Source: Bacteroidota bacterium
GTDB taxonomy: Bacteria > Bacteroidota > Bacteroidia > JACPRZ01
DNA: 41,035 nt
Assembly (NCBI GenBank): GCA_016193485.1
Contig: JACPRZ010000065.1
Span: 14,016-55,050 of the forward strand
Direction: 5' to 3'
Below the pieces are notes generated by a model. It worked only from the letters and a program-made list of their open reading frames with translations. It did no database searches and had not been told where the DNA came from. Both the position numbers and the translations under genes were made by a program. This document shows positions 1 to 8,900 of the stretch, piece after piece. Each line of letters begins with the position of its first letter. Position 1 is the first letter of the stretch.

Positions 1-1
1 C

Positions 2-3000
2 AATGGCGAAGCGCGCGCCATTTATAAAACAGCCGATTTTGATATGCGGCTTTACAAACGTCTGAAAATGTTTGTCCATGCGGAAGCGGCAGGCGATCAG
101 AACCTGAATAATGGGGACCTTACCATTTTTTTACGGCTGGGAACTGATTTTTCCGATAATTATTACGAATATGAAATCCCGATGTCTGTTACCCCCCCCG
201 CGCCCCAGGACGGCACCGGTTATGCAACCAACAACGATGAGCACAGGGCGATTGTCTGGCCTTCTTCCAATGCTTTTGATGTTAAATTATCTGTTCTGCA
301 GGATGCAAAGCAGGAACGCAACCGCCAGCAGTGGGCCATAAACAGCCGGTTTCATTATGCGGACGGGTGGAATACGGTTTATGTTGTCGGCAATCCCAAC
401 CTGAGCAAGGTAAAGACCATCATGATAGGAATTCGCAATCCAAAAACAAACGAACAGGACATTAATGATGACGGCCTGCCGAAATGCGCTGAAATCTGGG
501 TTAATGAACTCCGGCTCTCCGACTTTGACGAGAGTTCCGGATGGGCAGCCCTCTCGATGGCCAATGTTAAACTTGCCGACCTCGGTACTTTTACCGTTGC
601 CGGAAACATCAACACACCCGGTTTCGGTGGACTGGAGACAAAACTGAATGAACGAAGCAAAGAAACAAAGTACGGTTATGACGGATCCACAACCCTGCAA
701 CTGGGTAAATTCTTAGGTGAAAAAACCGGCTTGCGCGTTCCCATGTATATAGGGCGATCCGAAGAATGGATCAACCCGCAATATAATCCGATGGACCCCG
801 ATATAAAATTCAGGGATGCCGTAACGGACCTTGATCCCAATGAACGCGATTCACTTAAAAAGATCATACAGGGATACACCAAAAGAAAAAGCATAAACTT
901 CACAAATGTGCAGAAGACAAAAAGCGCTGGCGCAAAGAAGAATTATCCCTATGATATTTCCAACTTTACTCTTTCCTATTCCTTTTCGGAAATAATTCAC
1001 CGCGACATAAAAACCGAACATGACAGCACGCGCAATCACCGTGGCGCGGTGGGGTACAATTTCAGCAACCAGCCGAAAAATGTACAACCCTTCTCAAAAG
1101 TCAAATTCCTGAAAAAATCCAAATACCTGCAACTTATCCGCGACTTTAATTTTTATTACGCTCCATCGCTCATTGCAGCCCGCACCGAGATGGTGCGCAA
1201 TTACCGGCAAACGCATCTTCGCGATATTGATCCCTATGCAGACATCAGGATTGACACCACCTATACAAAATCCTTTACCTGGAACCGCGCTTATGATTTT
1301 AAATATGACCTCACCCGTTCGCTTAAACTGAGTTTTTCCGCTAATAATAATACTCTTATCGGTGAGCCACCGGGTAAAGTATATAAACGCGACCTGATAC
1401 CCGAAAGATATGAGACGGCAAAGGATTCCATCATGCAAAGCATCATGGCCGGGGGCAGAACAACCCAGTATTCCCATACGGCTAATGCCGATTATACGGT
1501 GCCGATTAATAAAATTCCACTTACCGACTGGGTGACACTTCAGGCCGGTTATTCAACGAAATATGATTGGAACGGAGCGCCCGTTTCGCTTGACACTCTC
1601 GGGAATACGATCCAGAATTCCAACACCATCAGGGGCAACGGTAATTTCAGGTTCCTTACTTTTTATAACAAAGTTCCTTTCCTGAAAAAAATAAACGATA
1701 AATACGGCAAAAAAGGCAAAGTGCCGCAACCGGAATTCAAAAAGTTGACCTATGAAAAAAAGAATGTCAGGTTCACTGCCAAAGAGCCGAAAAAAATAAT
1801 TCATAAACTCGGAACCACCGATCTTACTTCGGTTACCGTCAAAGATGAAAGCGGTAAAGAGGTAAAAGGAAAACTTTTCATCGTTGACGAAAATAAAATT
1901 ACGTACGAACTTGAAAAAGACCTTGAAAAAGCGACTGTAATCGTGGAAGGAAAAAAACTTTTGTCTCCATGGAACCTTAAGAGCATTGCCGAAAAAACAG
2001 TTAAGACCGCCATGAGCGTGCAGACGGCAACTATTAATTACACGCTGAGCCGGGGCACCATGCTTCCCGGCTTCCTTCCACGCGCTGAAACCGAACTGAT
2101 GGGAATGAATCCAAGTTTCGATGCCCCCGGATGGGATTTTGTATTCGGGGACCAGGACACAACTTTTCCGTTCCGCGCGGGTCAAAACGGCTGGCTCACC
2201 CGGAGCATGTTTCTGAATACCATGGTAACAAGGAGTTATTCTGAAAATATCACGGCAAAAGCAACGCTTGAACCGTTTCCGGATATCCGGATTGACCTGA
2301 ACGGCAACCGGACATTGTCGCGCAATTTTTCATCCTATTACCGCTATTCCGATACTCTGAATGACTGGAATTATGAAAACAGGGTTGAAACAGGCAACTA
2401 TTCGGTTTCATTCATTACAATCCGAACCGCTTTCCGCTCCGATGACCGGAAAAATAATTATGCATCAAAAACCTTCAGCGATTTTTCGGATTACAGGGAG
2501 GATATATCCACACGGCTGGCGGAACAAAATAAATCGCGCAACCCTGAATATAATAATGGTAGTGACTCGGTAACGGGTTACCCCTATAATTTCGGACCCA
2601 CAAGCCAGAATGTTCTTATTCCTGCGTTTATTGCCGCATATTCGGGTAAGGACACCCGCAGCGCAAAACTTGACCCGTTTGACATTTTACCCCTGCCCAA
2701 CTGGAACCTCTCTTATACAGGGTTAATGAACTTTAAACTGTTTAAAAAACATTTCAAGAGTTTTACGGTAACGCATAATTACCGGTCAACACTCAGCGTA
2801 AGTTCTTTTAATACCAACCTTCTTTACAAAGATGAAAGCAATGAAAACACGGATGAATTCACCACTGTTACCGACATCAACGGAAATTTTGTACCTCAAT
2901 ATGAAATTTCACAGATCACCATTTCAGAACAGTTCGCTCCCCTCCTGAAATTTGATATGAACTGGCTAAAGGGATTTCTCACAAGCATTGAATATAAAAA

Positions 3001-3397
3001 AGACAGGAATCTTTCCCTTAACCTGGCAAATACCCAGTTGACTGAATCAAAGGGATTTGAAATTGTGCTCGGAACAGGTTACCGGTTCAAGGAAGTAAAA
3101 ATCCCGGTGAAGTTTGGCGGACAGAAAAAAGAACTGAAGAGCGACCTTAACCTTAAACTGAATATATCGGTAAAAAGCACCCGGTCGGTTATCCGGAAAT
3201 TAGTTGAACAGGTGGACCAGATTACTGCCGGCCAGCGGCAATACACCATCGGGCTTACTGCAGATTATGTGATCAGCCAGCGTTTTAACATCAGAGCGTT
3301 CTATAACCGGACCGGCAACACACCGTTCCTGACCACCACCTTCAAAACCGTTAATTCGGATGTGGGGATTACCCTGAGGTTTACGCTGTCGCAGTAA
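2..3397 (+). CDS. sprA: SprA (Sov), T9SS outer-membrane translocon, C-terminal part (5' end outside window)
   Basis: The frame is open from base 2 to the stop at 3395-3397, giving 1131 residues; the first visible Met is at 44 but the frame reads through it, so the gene is cut by the window edge. Full SprA proteins are usually well over 2000 residues, so about half is present. The stretch around DMRLYKRLKMFVHAEA, the segment DPYADIRIDTTYTKSFTW, and many aromatic amphipathic strands ending in a C-terminal beta strand (TLRFTLSQ) are typical of SprA. SprA forms the very large outer-membrane barrel through which T9SS cargo leaves the cell; two likely cargo proteins lie in this window. The gene following it, gcvH, is a neighbour often seen next to sprA in Bacteroidota. 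A run of eight C lies at 192-199. Identification is by remembered family features, not a search. Confidence 0.93.
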   Translation, partial: NGEARAIYKTADFDMRLYKRLKMFVHAEAAGDQNLNNGDLTIFLRLGTDFSDNYYEYEIPMSVTPPAPQDGTGYATNNDEHRAIVWPSSNAFDVKLSVLQDAKQERNRQQWAINSRFHYADGWNTVYVVGNPNLSKVKTIMIGIRNPKTNEQDINDDGLPKCAEIWVNELRLSDFDESSGWAALSMANVKLADLGTFTVAGNINTPGFGGLETKLNERSKETKYGYDGSTTLQLGKFLGEKTGLRVPMYIGRSEEWINPQYNPMDPDIKFRDAVTDLDPNERDSLKKIIQGYTKRKSINFTNVQKTKSAGAKKNYPYDISNFTLSYSFSEIIHRDIKTEHDSTRNHRGAVGYNFSNQPKNVQPFSKVKFLKKSKYLQLIRDFNFYYAPSLIAARTEMVRNYRQTHLRDIDPYADIRIDTTYTKSFTWNRAYDFKYDLTRSLKLSFSANNNTLIGEPPGKVYKRDLIPERYETAKDSIMQSIMAGGRTTQYSHTANADYTVPINKIPLTDWVTLQAGYSTKYDWNGAPVSLDTLGNTIQNSNTIRGNGNFRFLTFYNKVPFLKKINDKYGKKGKVPQPEFKKLTYEKKNVRFTAKEPKKIIHKLGTTDLTSVTVKDESGKEVKGKLFIVDENKITYELEKDLEKATVIVEGKKLLSPWNLKSIAEKTVKTAMSVQTATINYTLSRGTMLPGFLPRAETELMGMNPSFDAPGWDFVFGDQDTTFPFRAGQNGWLTRSMFLNTMVTRSYSENITAKATLEPFPDIRIDLNGNRTLSRNFSSYYRYSDTLNDWNYENRVETGNYSVSFITIRTAFRSDDRKNNYASKTFSDFSDYREDISTRLAEQNKSRNPEYNNGSDSVTGYPYNFGPTSQNVLIPAFIAAYSGKDTRSAKLDPFDILPLPNWNLSYTGLMNFKLFKKHFKSFTVTHNYRSTLSVSSFNTNLLYKDESNENTDEFTTVTDINGNFVPQYEISQITISEQFAPLLKFDMNWLKGFLTSIEYKKDRNLSLNLANTQLTESKGFEIVLGTGYRFKEVKIPVKFGGQKKELKSDLNLKLNISVKSTRSVIRKLVEQVDQITAGQRQYTIGLTADYVISQRFNIRAFYNRTGNTPFLTTTFKTVNSDVGITLRFTLSQ

Positions 3398-3407
3398 AAG
3401 CGCACTG

Positions 3408-3465
3408 TATACTGACGGAATTTGACCCTGACAGATTTCTCGTCAGGGTCAAATTCATCAGTATA
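3408..3465. repeat. Long hairpin after sprA
   Basis: The arms 3408-3432 and 3442-3465 are nearly perfect reverse complements (core AATTTGACCCTGAC / GTCAGGGTCAAATT) around a 9-base loop. It starts about 11 bases after the sprA stop, so it can end or stabilise the sprA mRNA. There is no T-tract, so a classical intrinsic terminator is not shown; it may equally be a mobile palindrome. Confidence 0.75.
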
Positions 3466-3480
3466 TGATGACCTGAATGA

Positions 3481-3550
3481 TTTGTTCTGACGATAAATGT
3501 CAGGATGCTGTACGAGACGTCCTGATAGACGGAGTCTCGTCAGGACCGAA
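3481..3550. repeat. Intergenic palindromic repeat, family copy 1 (with nested inverted repeats)
   Basis: The segment begins TTTGTTCTGAC, has a short middle, then GTCAGGATGCTGTAC ending at 3513. The same two ends occur at 13441-13495 (TTTGTCCTGAC ... GTCAGGATGATGTAC) around a different middle. Further inverted repeats follow here: CGAGAC (3513-3518) with GTCTCG, and GTCCTGA with TCAGGAC, ending at about 3546. This is a dispersed, non-coding element; the type is not known to me. Confidence 0.6.
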
Positions 3551-3559
3551 AATATTCCT

Positions 3560-3567
3560 TACTTTTG
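3560..3567 (+). promoter_or_regulatory. Promoter -7 element of gcvH
   Basis: TACTTTTG matches the Bacteroidota -7 consensus TAnnTTTG and lies 16 bases before the gcvH ATG at 3584. No TTG is seen at the expected -33 distance. Confidence 0.55.
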
Positions 3568-3583
3568 GCGCAAATTATTTCCC

Positions 3584-3964
3584 ATGAACTTTCCTGATGA
3601 TATCCGTTATACCGCCAACCACGAATGGATCCGTGCGGAAGGGAATTTTGCACAGGCAGGTATTACTGATTTTGCCCAAAGTGAACTGGGTGATGTTGTT
3701 TTTATTGAAATCAATACAATTGGTGAAACCATTGACAAGGATGGTGTTTTCGGTACCGTGGAAGCGGTAAAAACCGTAACGGACCTGTTCATGCCTGTAA
3801 AAGGAAAAATCCTTGAGAAAAATCCGAAGATTGATACGAGTCCCGAAATTATCAATAAAGATCCATACGGTGAGGGTTGGCTCATTAAAATTGAGATGTC
3901 ATCTGCTAATCTTATTGATGAATTACTTACCGCAGAGCAATACCGGAAACAGGTAGGGCAGTAA
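3584..3964 (+). CDS. gcvH: Glycine cleavage system H protein
   Basis: A 126-residue protein, the usual GcvH length when started at ATG 3584 (MNFPDDIRYTANHEWIR). The frame is open further upstream, but that part runs through repeat DNA and the -7 box, so it is not used. GcvH carries the lipoyl arm that shuttles the aminomethyl group from the P protein to the T protein and the dihydrolipoyl group to the L protein, in the cytoplasm. The lipoyl lysine is K63 in the stretch VEAVKTVTDL; NHEWI near the N terminus and DPYGEGWLIKI near the C terminus are typical. No other glycine-cleavage gene is in the window; the pairing with sprA is positional, not functional, as far as is known. Confidence 0.97.
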   Translation: MNFPDDIRYTANHEWIRAEGNFAQAGITDFAQSELGDVVFIEINTIGETIDKDGVFGTVEAVKTVTDLFMPVKGKILEKNPKIDTSPEIINKDPYGEGWLIKIEMSSANLIDELLTAEQYRKQVGQ

Positions 3965-3970
3965 ATAAAG

Positions 3971-4000
3971 GAGACAGGGAACAGGAGACAGGGAACAGGG
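3971..4000. repeat. Heptanucleotide tandem repeat, about 4 units
   Basis: GAGACAG, GGAACAG, GAGACAG, GGAACAG follow each other from 3971 to 3998. The array fills most of the 53-base gap between the convergent gcvH and mltD-like genes. It is one of five 7-bp-period arrays in this window, each with a different sequence. Confidence 0.85.
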
Positions 4001-4017
4001 TAAAATATCCGGAGAAC

Positions 4018-5667
4018 TCAAATAGCAACAGCAATTTTTAACTTCATCCCCGGTTTTAATTTCTTCGCATTGGTGATCCCGTTCAATTTTTTTATCTGCT
4101 GCACGGTCACTCCATCGTAGAGTTTGGCGATATCCCACAATGTATCTCCGGGTTGAATGGTATGGTAGATGTATTTCTTTTTTGAACCGGTTGAAGTGGT
4201 GTCGGGTTTTTGAACTGCCGGTTTGATTACAGTCACCTGCGGAGGACTCTTTTTTTCTGCACTTGCCACAAGCGTTGTATCTCTTTTAGCGGATGAAGAA
4301 CTTATCATGATGGTGAGTTGCTGTCCCGGATGAATGACTGAGGATTTAAGATTATTCCATTGTTTGATATCATCAACAGAGCAATTGTATTTATTGGCAA
4401 TGGTTGAAAGCATCTCTCCGTTTCTTACCGGGTGTATCTGCGAAATCATGCTGTCTTTTCTTGTCGTATCCGGTTTTGGTTTCAGCGCTGCCAGGATTTT
4501 CTCTTCATTGGTAATGTAATCGCCAATTTTATTTGCCGGCAGGTGAAGCACCTGGGGGTATCCGGTATAAGGAATGAATTTTTCCTTGTAGAGCGGATTC
4601 AGGTATTCAAGGTCTTCAAGCGGTATGCTGAGAACCTGCGACAATTGCACAAGAGACAGGGGATAATTTACATGAACGGTATCCACCTGAAAGTTTAGAT
4701 ATTTTGGGGCTACAGGGTAAAGATTATGCTCCGCACCATAATTCATTATATAATTTACAGCGATAAATGCCGGAACATACCCGCGTGTTTCCCTCGGCAG
4801 CCAGGGATAAATTTCCCAGAAATTCATCTTGCCTTTTGACCTTCTGATGGCTTTATTTACATTACCGCTCCCTGCGTTATAGGCGGCAAGCGCCAGTTCC
4901 CAGTTACCGTAATATTCGTAGAGGTCGCGCAGGTGTTCACACGCGGCAATAGTTGCCTTTTCGGGATCACGCCTGTCGTCAATATAAGTGGACACGCCAA
5001 GATTATATACCTTGCCGGTGCGGTACATGAATTGCCACAACCCCATGGCGCCCACCCGCGACTTTGCGAACGGGTTGAGCGCTGATTCCACCATCGCAAG
5101 ATACTTGAGTTCAAGAGGCATCTGGTATTGGTCCAGCATCTCTTCAAACATGGGGAAATAGAGTTGCGCAAGCCCCATCATGCGCGAAGTGACACCGCGT
5201 TTTTTAAGTACGTAAAGTTCAATGAATTGCCGCACGGTAGGATTATATACCAGTTCAAAAGGTGTGAGCGCATCCAGCCGTGCAAGGCGGGCTCCGTAAA
5301 CCGAATCGGAATAATTGGGTACCGAATCCGGAGGAAAACGGTAAACATTTAATACATTAGTGTCTGTCGTAAAGCAAGTGGTCTCAAAATAGCGCATCAG
5401 CACCAAACTGTCTATCATTACAACGATCGGATTGTCTTTTGCCAGGTCAAGAACCAAAACCGAATCTTTAACGCCATTGCTGTCGCTCTTCATTGCAAGC
5501 GAGTCACCGCCTAACTGGGTTTTTACAAAATCACTTGTCACTTCCGGCTTAATGGTGTCGTTTGGAGTGCCTCCGGAATGCTTGCCCCATAATTGTCCCG
5601 CAGCCGGGTAAACAGAACCGGAGAAAAGCAGAAAGCAGGATACAAATAATCTACTAGTCAATTTCAT
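4018..5667 (-). CDS. mltD: Membrane-bound lytic murein transglycosylase D-like protein with LysM domains
   Basis: The protein has 549 residues from the ATG at 5667 ([17 protein letters not shown]), which gives a clean signal peptide; an ATG at 5700 would add 11 residues ahead of it and is less likely. The lytic transglycosylase domain covers about residues 165-290, with catalytic Glu194 in AMVESALNP, then GAMGLWQFM and AYNAGSGNV, as in family 1 (MltD/Slt) enzymes. It cleaves the MurNAc-GlcNAc bond of peptidoglycan and leaves 1,6-anhydro ends, in the periplasm. A degenerate LysM-like part follows, then two clear LysM modules ([20 protein letters not shown] and [18 protein letters not shown]), the last ending four residues before the C terminus. 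The two LysM modules are joined by a Lys/Pro/Ser/Thr-rich linker. It is convergent with gcvH. No promoter of consensus quality was found upstream. Confidence 0.93.
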   Translation of the reverse strand: MKLTSRLFVSCFLLFSGSVYPAAGQLWGKHSGGTPNDTIKPEVTSDFVKTQLGGDSLAMKSDSNGVKDSVLVLDLAKDNPIVVMIDSLVLMRYFETTCFTTDTNVLNVYRFPPDSVPNYSDSVYGARLARLDALTPFELVYNPTVRQFIELYVLKKRGVTSRMMGLAQLYFPMFEEMLDQYQMPLELKYLAMVESALNPFAKSRVGAMGLWQFMYRTGKVYNLGVSTYIDDRRDPEKATIAACEHLRDLYEYYGNWELALAAYNAGSGNVNKAIRRSKGKMNFWEIYPWLPRETRGYVPAFIAVNYIMNYGAEHNLYPVAPKYLNFQVDTVHVNYPLSLVQLSQVLSIPLEDLEYLNPLYKEKFIPYTGYPQVLHLPANKIGDYITNEEKILAALKPKPDTTRKDSMISQIHPVRNGEMLSTIANKYNCSVDDIKQWNNLKSSVIHPGQQLTIMISSSSAKRDTTLVASAEKKSPPQVTVIKPAVQKPDTTSTGSKKKYIYHTIQPGDTLWDIAKLYDGVTVQQIKKLNGITNAKKLKPGMKLKIAVAI

Positions 5668-5800
5668 GCATTTTACACTATTAAACGAACCGGAAACCAT
5701 AATGTTTTATCCGTAAAATGCAAAAATCGTTAAATGAAATCAGAAAAAAACGGGGGATTCAAAAAACTATCAACGGGGGAGTGTCAATAACTGTCGAAAA

Positions 5801-5866
5801 TCCAAGACCTAAGTCCCAAAATCCAAGTCACAAGGAAATATCCCTTGGGATTTGGAACTTGGGACT
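5801..5866. repeat. Heptad repeat arranged as an inverted repeat
   Basis: The left half reads CCAAGAC, CTAAGTC, CCAAAAT, CCAAGTC (5801-5828); the right half reads TTGGGAT, TTGGAAC, TTGGGAC (5844-5864), which is the same motif on the other strand. AAGTCCC at 5810 pairs with GGGACTT ending at 5866. It lies in the gap between the mltD-like gene and the giant adhesin gene. A short open frame across it (5718-5927, plus strand) looks like chance. Confidence 0.8.
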
Positions 5867-5890
5867 TATTAAGTTTACCACACCAGTGTC

Positions 5891-5948
5891 ACCCTGTGAA
5901 ATCCCGCAAAGCGGGAGTCTCGCATAGTGTGGGCTATTTCACAAGGGT
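5891..5948. repeat. Palindromic element overlapping the adhesin stop codon
   Basis: ACCCTGTGAAAT (5891-5902) pairs with ATTTCACAAGGGT (5936-5948), with a second small hairpin TCCCGCAAAGCGGGA (5902-5916) inside. The right arm includes the last codons (T-L-V-K-stop, minus strand) of the adhesin gene, so it probably forms the 3' end of that mRNA. Confidence 0.7.
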
Positions 5949-8900
5949 CACATCCCCTTTCATCTTCACCACATTCCCGTTAACGATGGTGGCTTTAACG
6001 TAGTAAACATAAACCGCAGGGTCGCAGGGCTGACCGCGGTATTCACCGTTCCATCCTTTGCTCTTATCGGTGGTCTCAAAAACCTTCTCTCCCCAGCGGT
6101 CGTAAATCATGAACTGAATATCCCGGATGGCAACAGCGCGCACATAAAGAATATCGTTTTTACCGTCACCGTTGGGTGAAAAAACATCCGGCACAAAAAC
6201 CTCATTTGAAATATATACATTTACCGTAACATCATCCGTCCCCGTACATCCATATTCATCAGTGACGGTAACCGTATACGTTTTCGTTGTTTCGGGTGTG
6301 GCATAAGCGGACTGGCAATCGGTGCACGAGAGATATAATGGCGGTTCCGCACTGCTCCATACATACGATACCCCCCCTGTTGCGGTCAGCGGGTTGCCGT
6401 TGCCGTAGTTTATCTGTACATCCGGACCGGCATCAGCAACTACCGTTGAAGGAATAACCGTTACTGTTGCTGAATCCTTGCAGTTCTCGATGTCGGTCAT
6501 AATTACTACATAGGTAATCACACTATCGGGGTTTGCTACAGGATTGTAAGCAGTGTTACTGCTCAGTCCGGTTGAAGGATACCAGTAATAGGAATTACCG
6601 GGATAATTAGTCGCCATAAGCGTAGTTCCTGTTTTGTTACAGGATATGGTGTCGCCCTCAACCGAAACAAGGTCATTGATTATCACATCTAGAAAATAGA
6701 AACCGGTGTTAACACAACCATTTGCATCAGTAACCGTGATATAATAGGTAATATCGGATGAAGGCCACTCGGTAAATGTATTGTTTGACGAGCCGTTGCT
6801 CCACTGGTAAATCGTCCCCCCTGAGGCGGTGATTGTGGCGGAAGTGCCGAGGCAAATTTTATTCGGACCTGTAAAAGTAATACCCGGAAGAGGATTTACG
6901 GTCACGGTAATTAAATTGCTGTTGGGAGATGAACAACCGAGGTCTGTTGCAACAACGGTTATGTTGTTGCCGGCAGCAAGGCCGGATGTTGTCCATGTGT
7001 TTGCAGGGCCGCTCTGGGTAGAAAGGAATCCGTTGAAAAATTCGTAGTTGTCATAACCGGGGGGGGAAGCGGTGAACGTAACTGCATCACCTGTGCAGAT
7101 AACATTATCGGAGACGGCAAGTGAAATCGCAGGGATGGGATTCACCGTAATATAAATTCCGCTGCTTTCAGGACCGGGGCAGTTCAGGTCAGTGATAATA
7201 ACGGTTATTGTGTCATTATTGGTGAAGGTTGTTGTTGAATATGTGTTACCCGATCCGCTTTGAACCTGGGAGCCATTGATGTAAAACGCATAATTATCCA
7301 TGCCTGAAGGAGCAGTTGTAAAGGTCACATTATCACCATCACAAATCGAATCGGCAGAAGAAGCAAGAATGGCAATAGGATTCGGATTGACTGTGAAAAC
7401 AATGGCATTGCTGATATATCCCGGGCATCCTGCATCGGTGGCGCGGGAAGTTACGGTATCACCATCAAACAAAAAAGTGGCTCCGAAAATATTGGAAGAT
7501 GAATTTTGTATCGTATTCCCGTTGATAAAAAATTCATAGGTGGCGTATCCGGCAGGAATGGTGGCGAATGTAACGCTGTCCCCGCTGCATATCGTATTAT
7601 CGGCATCCGATGATGTTAAGGTTACTGAAGGCGCAGGGAAAATGTAAACCGAAATCGCATTGCTGGGGGGGGAAATACAGAGCAGATCGGTGGCAACGAC
7701 TGTAATATTATTGCCGCTCACAAGTCCCGTTGTGGAATATACATTATTGGAAGAATTCTGAACCGGAGTCGCGCCATTAAAAAACTGGTAGTTATCATAC
7801 CCGGCAGGATTGGCGGCAAAAGATATGAAATCGCCAGGGCAGATGGAATCATCCGAAGAATAAAGCGTAACATAGGGTATCGGTTTTACGAGAACCGAAA
7901 GCGGATTGCTGACCGGTCCAGGACAACCGAGGTCGGTGATGACCGCAGTAAACTGGTCGCCATTGGAAATTACCGCTGTCGTATATATATTTGAAGCGCT
8001 GCTCTGCACCGAACCACCGTTCACTAAAAATTCATAGTTATCCATCCCCGCTGGTGTAACCGTGAATGTAACGCTCTCTCCCGGGCATATTGAATCGGTG
8101 GAATAAGACAACGTTGCAGCAGGATTCGGATTCACAGTAAAAACAATGGAATTGCTGATGGTTCCCGTACAGCCGTTGTCAAAACCGCGGACGGTAATGG
8201 TGTCTCCGTCCGCAAGTGATGAGGAAGTAAATGACGCGGATGTTCCCGATTGTGCAAGAAGTGAATTAATATAAAAGGTATAAGAGTCATAAGTTGCAGG
8301 TGAGGCGGTAAAGGTTACCGTATCGCCATCGCATATCGTAAAATCAGCATCATTAACAGCCAAGGTTGAAGATGGAACAGGAAACAGATAAACCGAAAGG
8401 GAATTGCTTACCGGTGACGGACAGTTCAGGTCGGTGGCGTAAACGGTAATGTTATTTCCGCTGACAAGGCCGGATGTTGACCATGTACTGGAAGAAGATG
8501 ATTGAACCGATGTTACCCCGTTGAAAAATTCATAGTTGTCATATCCTGCAGGCGAACCGGTAAAAATCACATTGTCTCCCGGGCAGATGGAATCATCCGT
8601 TGCGGTGAGGGATATAGATGGAATCGGATTTACAGTAAAAGTGAGCGTATTGCTTGCAGAACCGGTACACCCGTAGGAATTGGTTCCGGTTACCGTGATG
8701 TCATCACCGTTTACAAGTGAGGATGTATTGTAGGTATTTCCTGGTCCGCTCTGAACCGAAATGGCGTTAATCTGAAAATCATAATCGGGTACCCCGGTTG
8801 GCGATGCAGTAAATGTAACCGGGTCGCCATCACATATTATTTTATCGGCATCGCTGGATGAAAGCGTGAGAACAGGCAGGAGGTTAACCGTCAGGACAAT

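Noticed and set aside
1553..2185. 210-codon open frame antisense to sprA
   Set aside because: sprA's frame has clear family sequence there; the antisense product has no recognisable features or start context.
3497..3583. Upstream extension of gcvH
   Set aside because: It runs through palindromic repeat and the -7 element, and the protein from 3584 already has full GcvH length.
5718..5927. 69-codon open frame in the gap before the adhesin gene
   Set aside because: It is made up of heptad and palindromic repeats and has no protein-like features.
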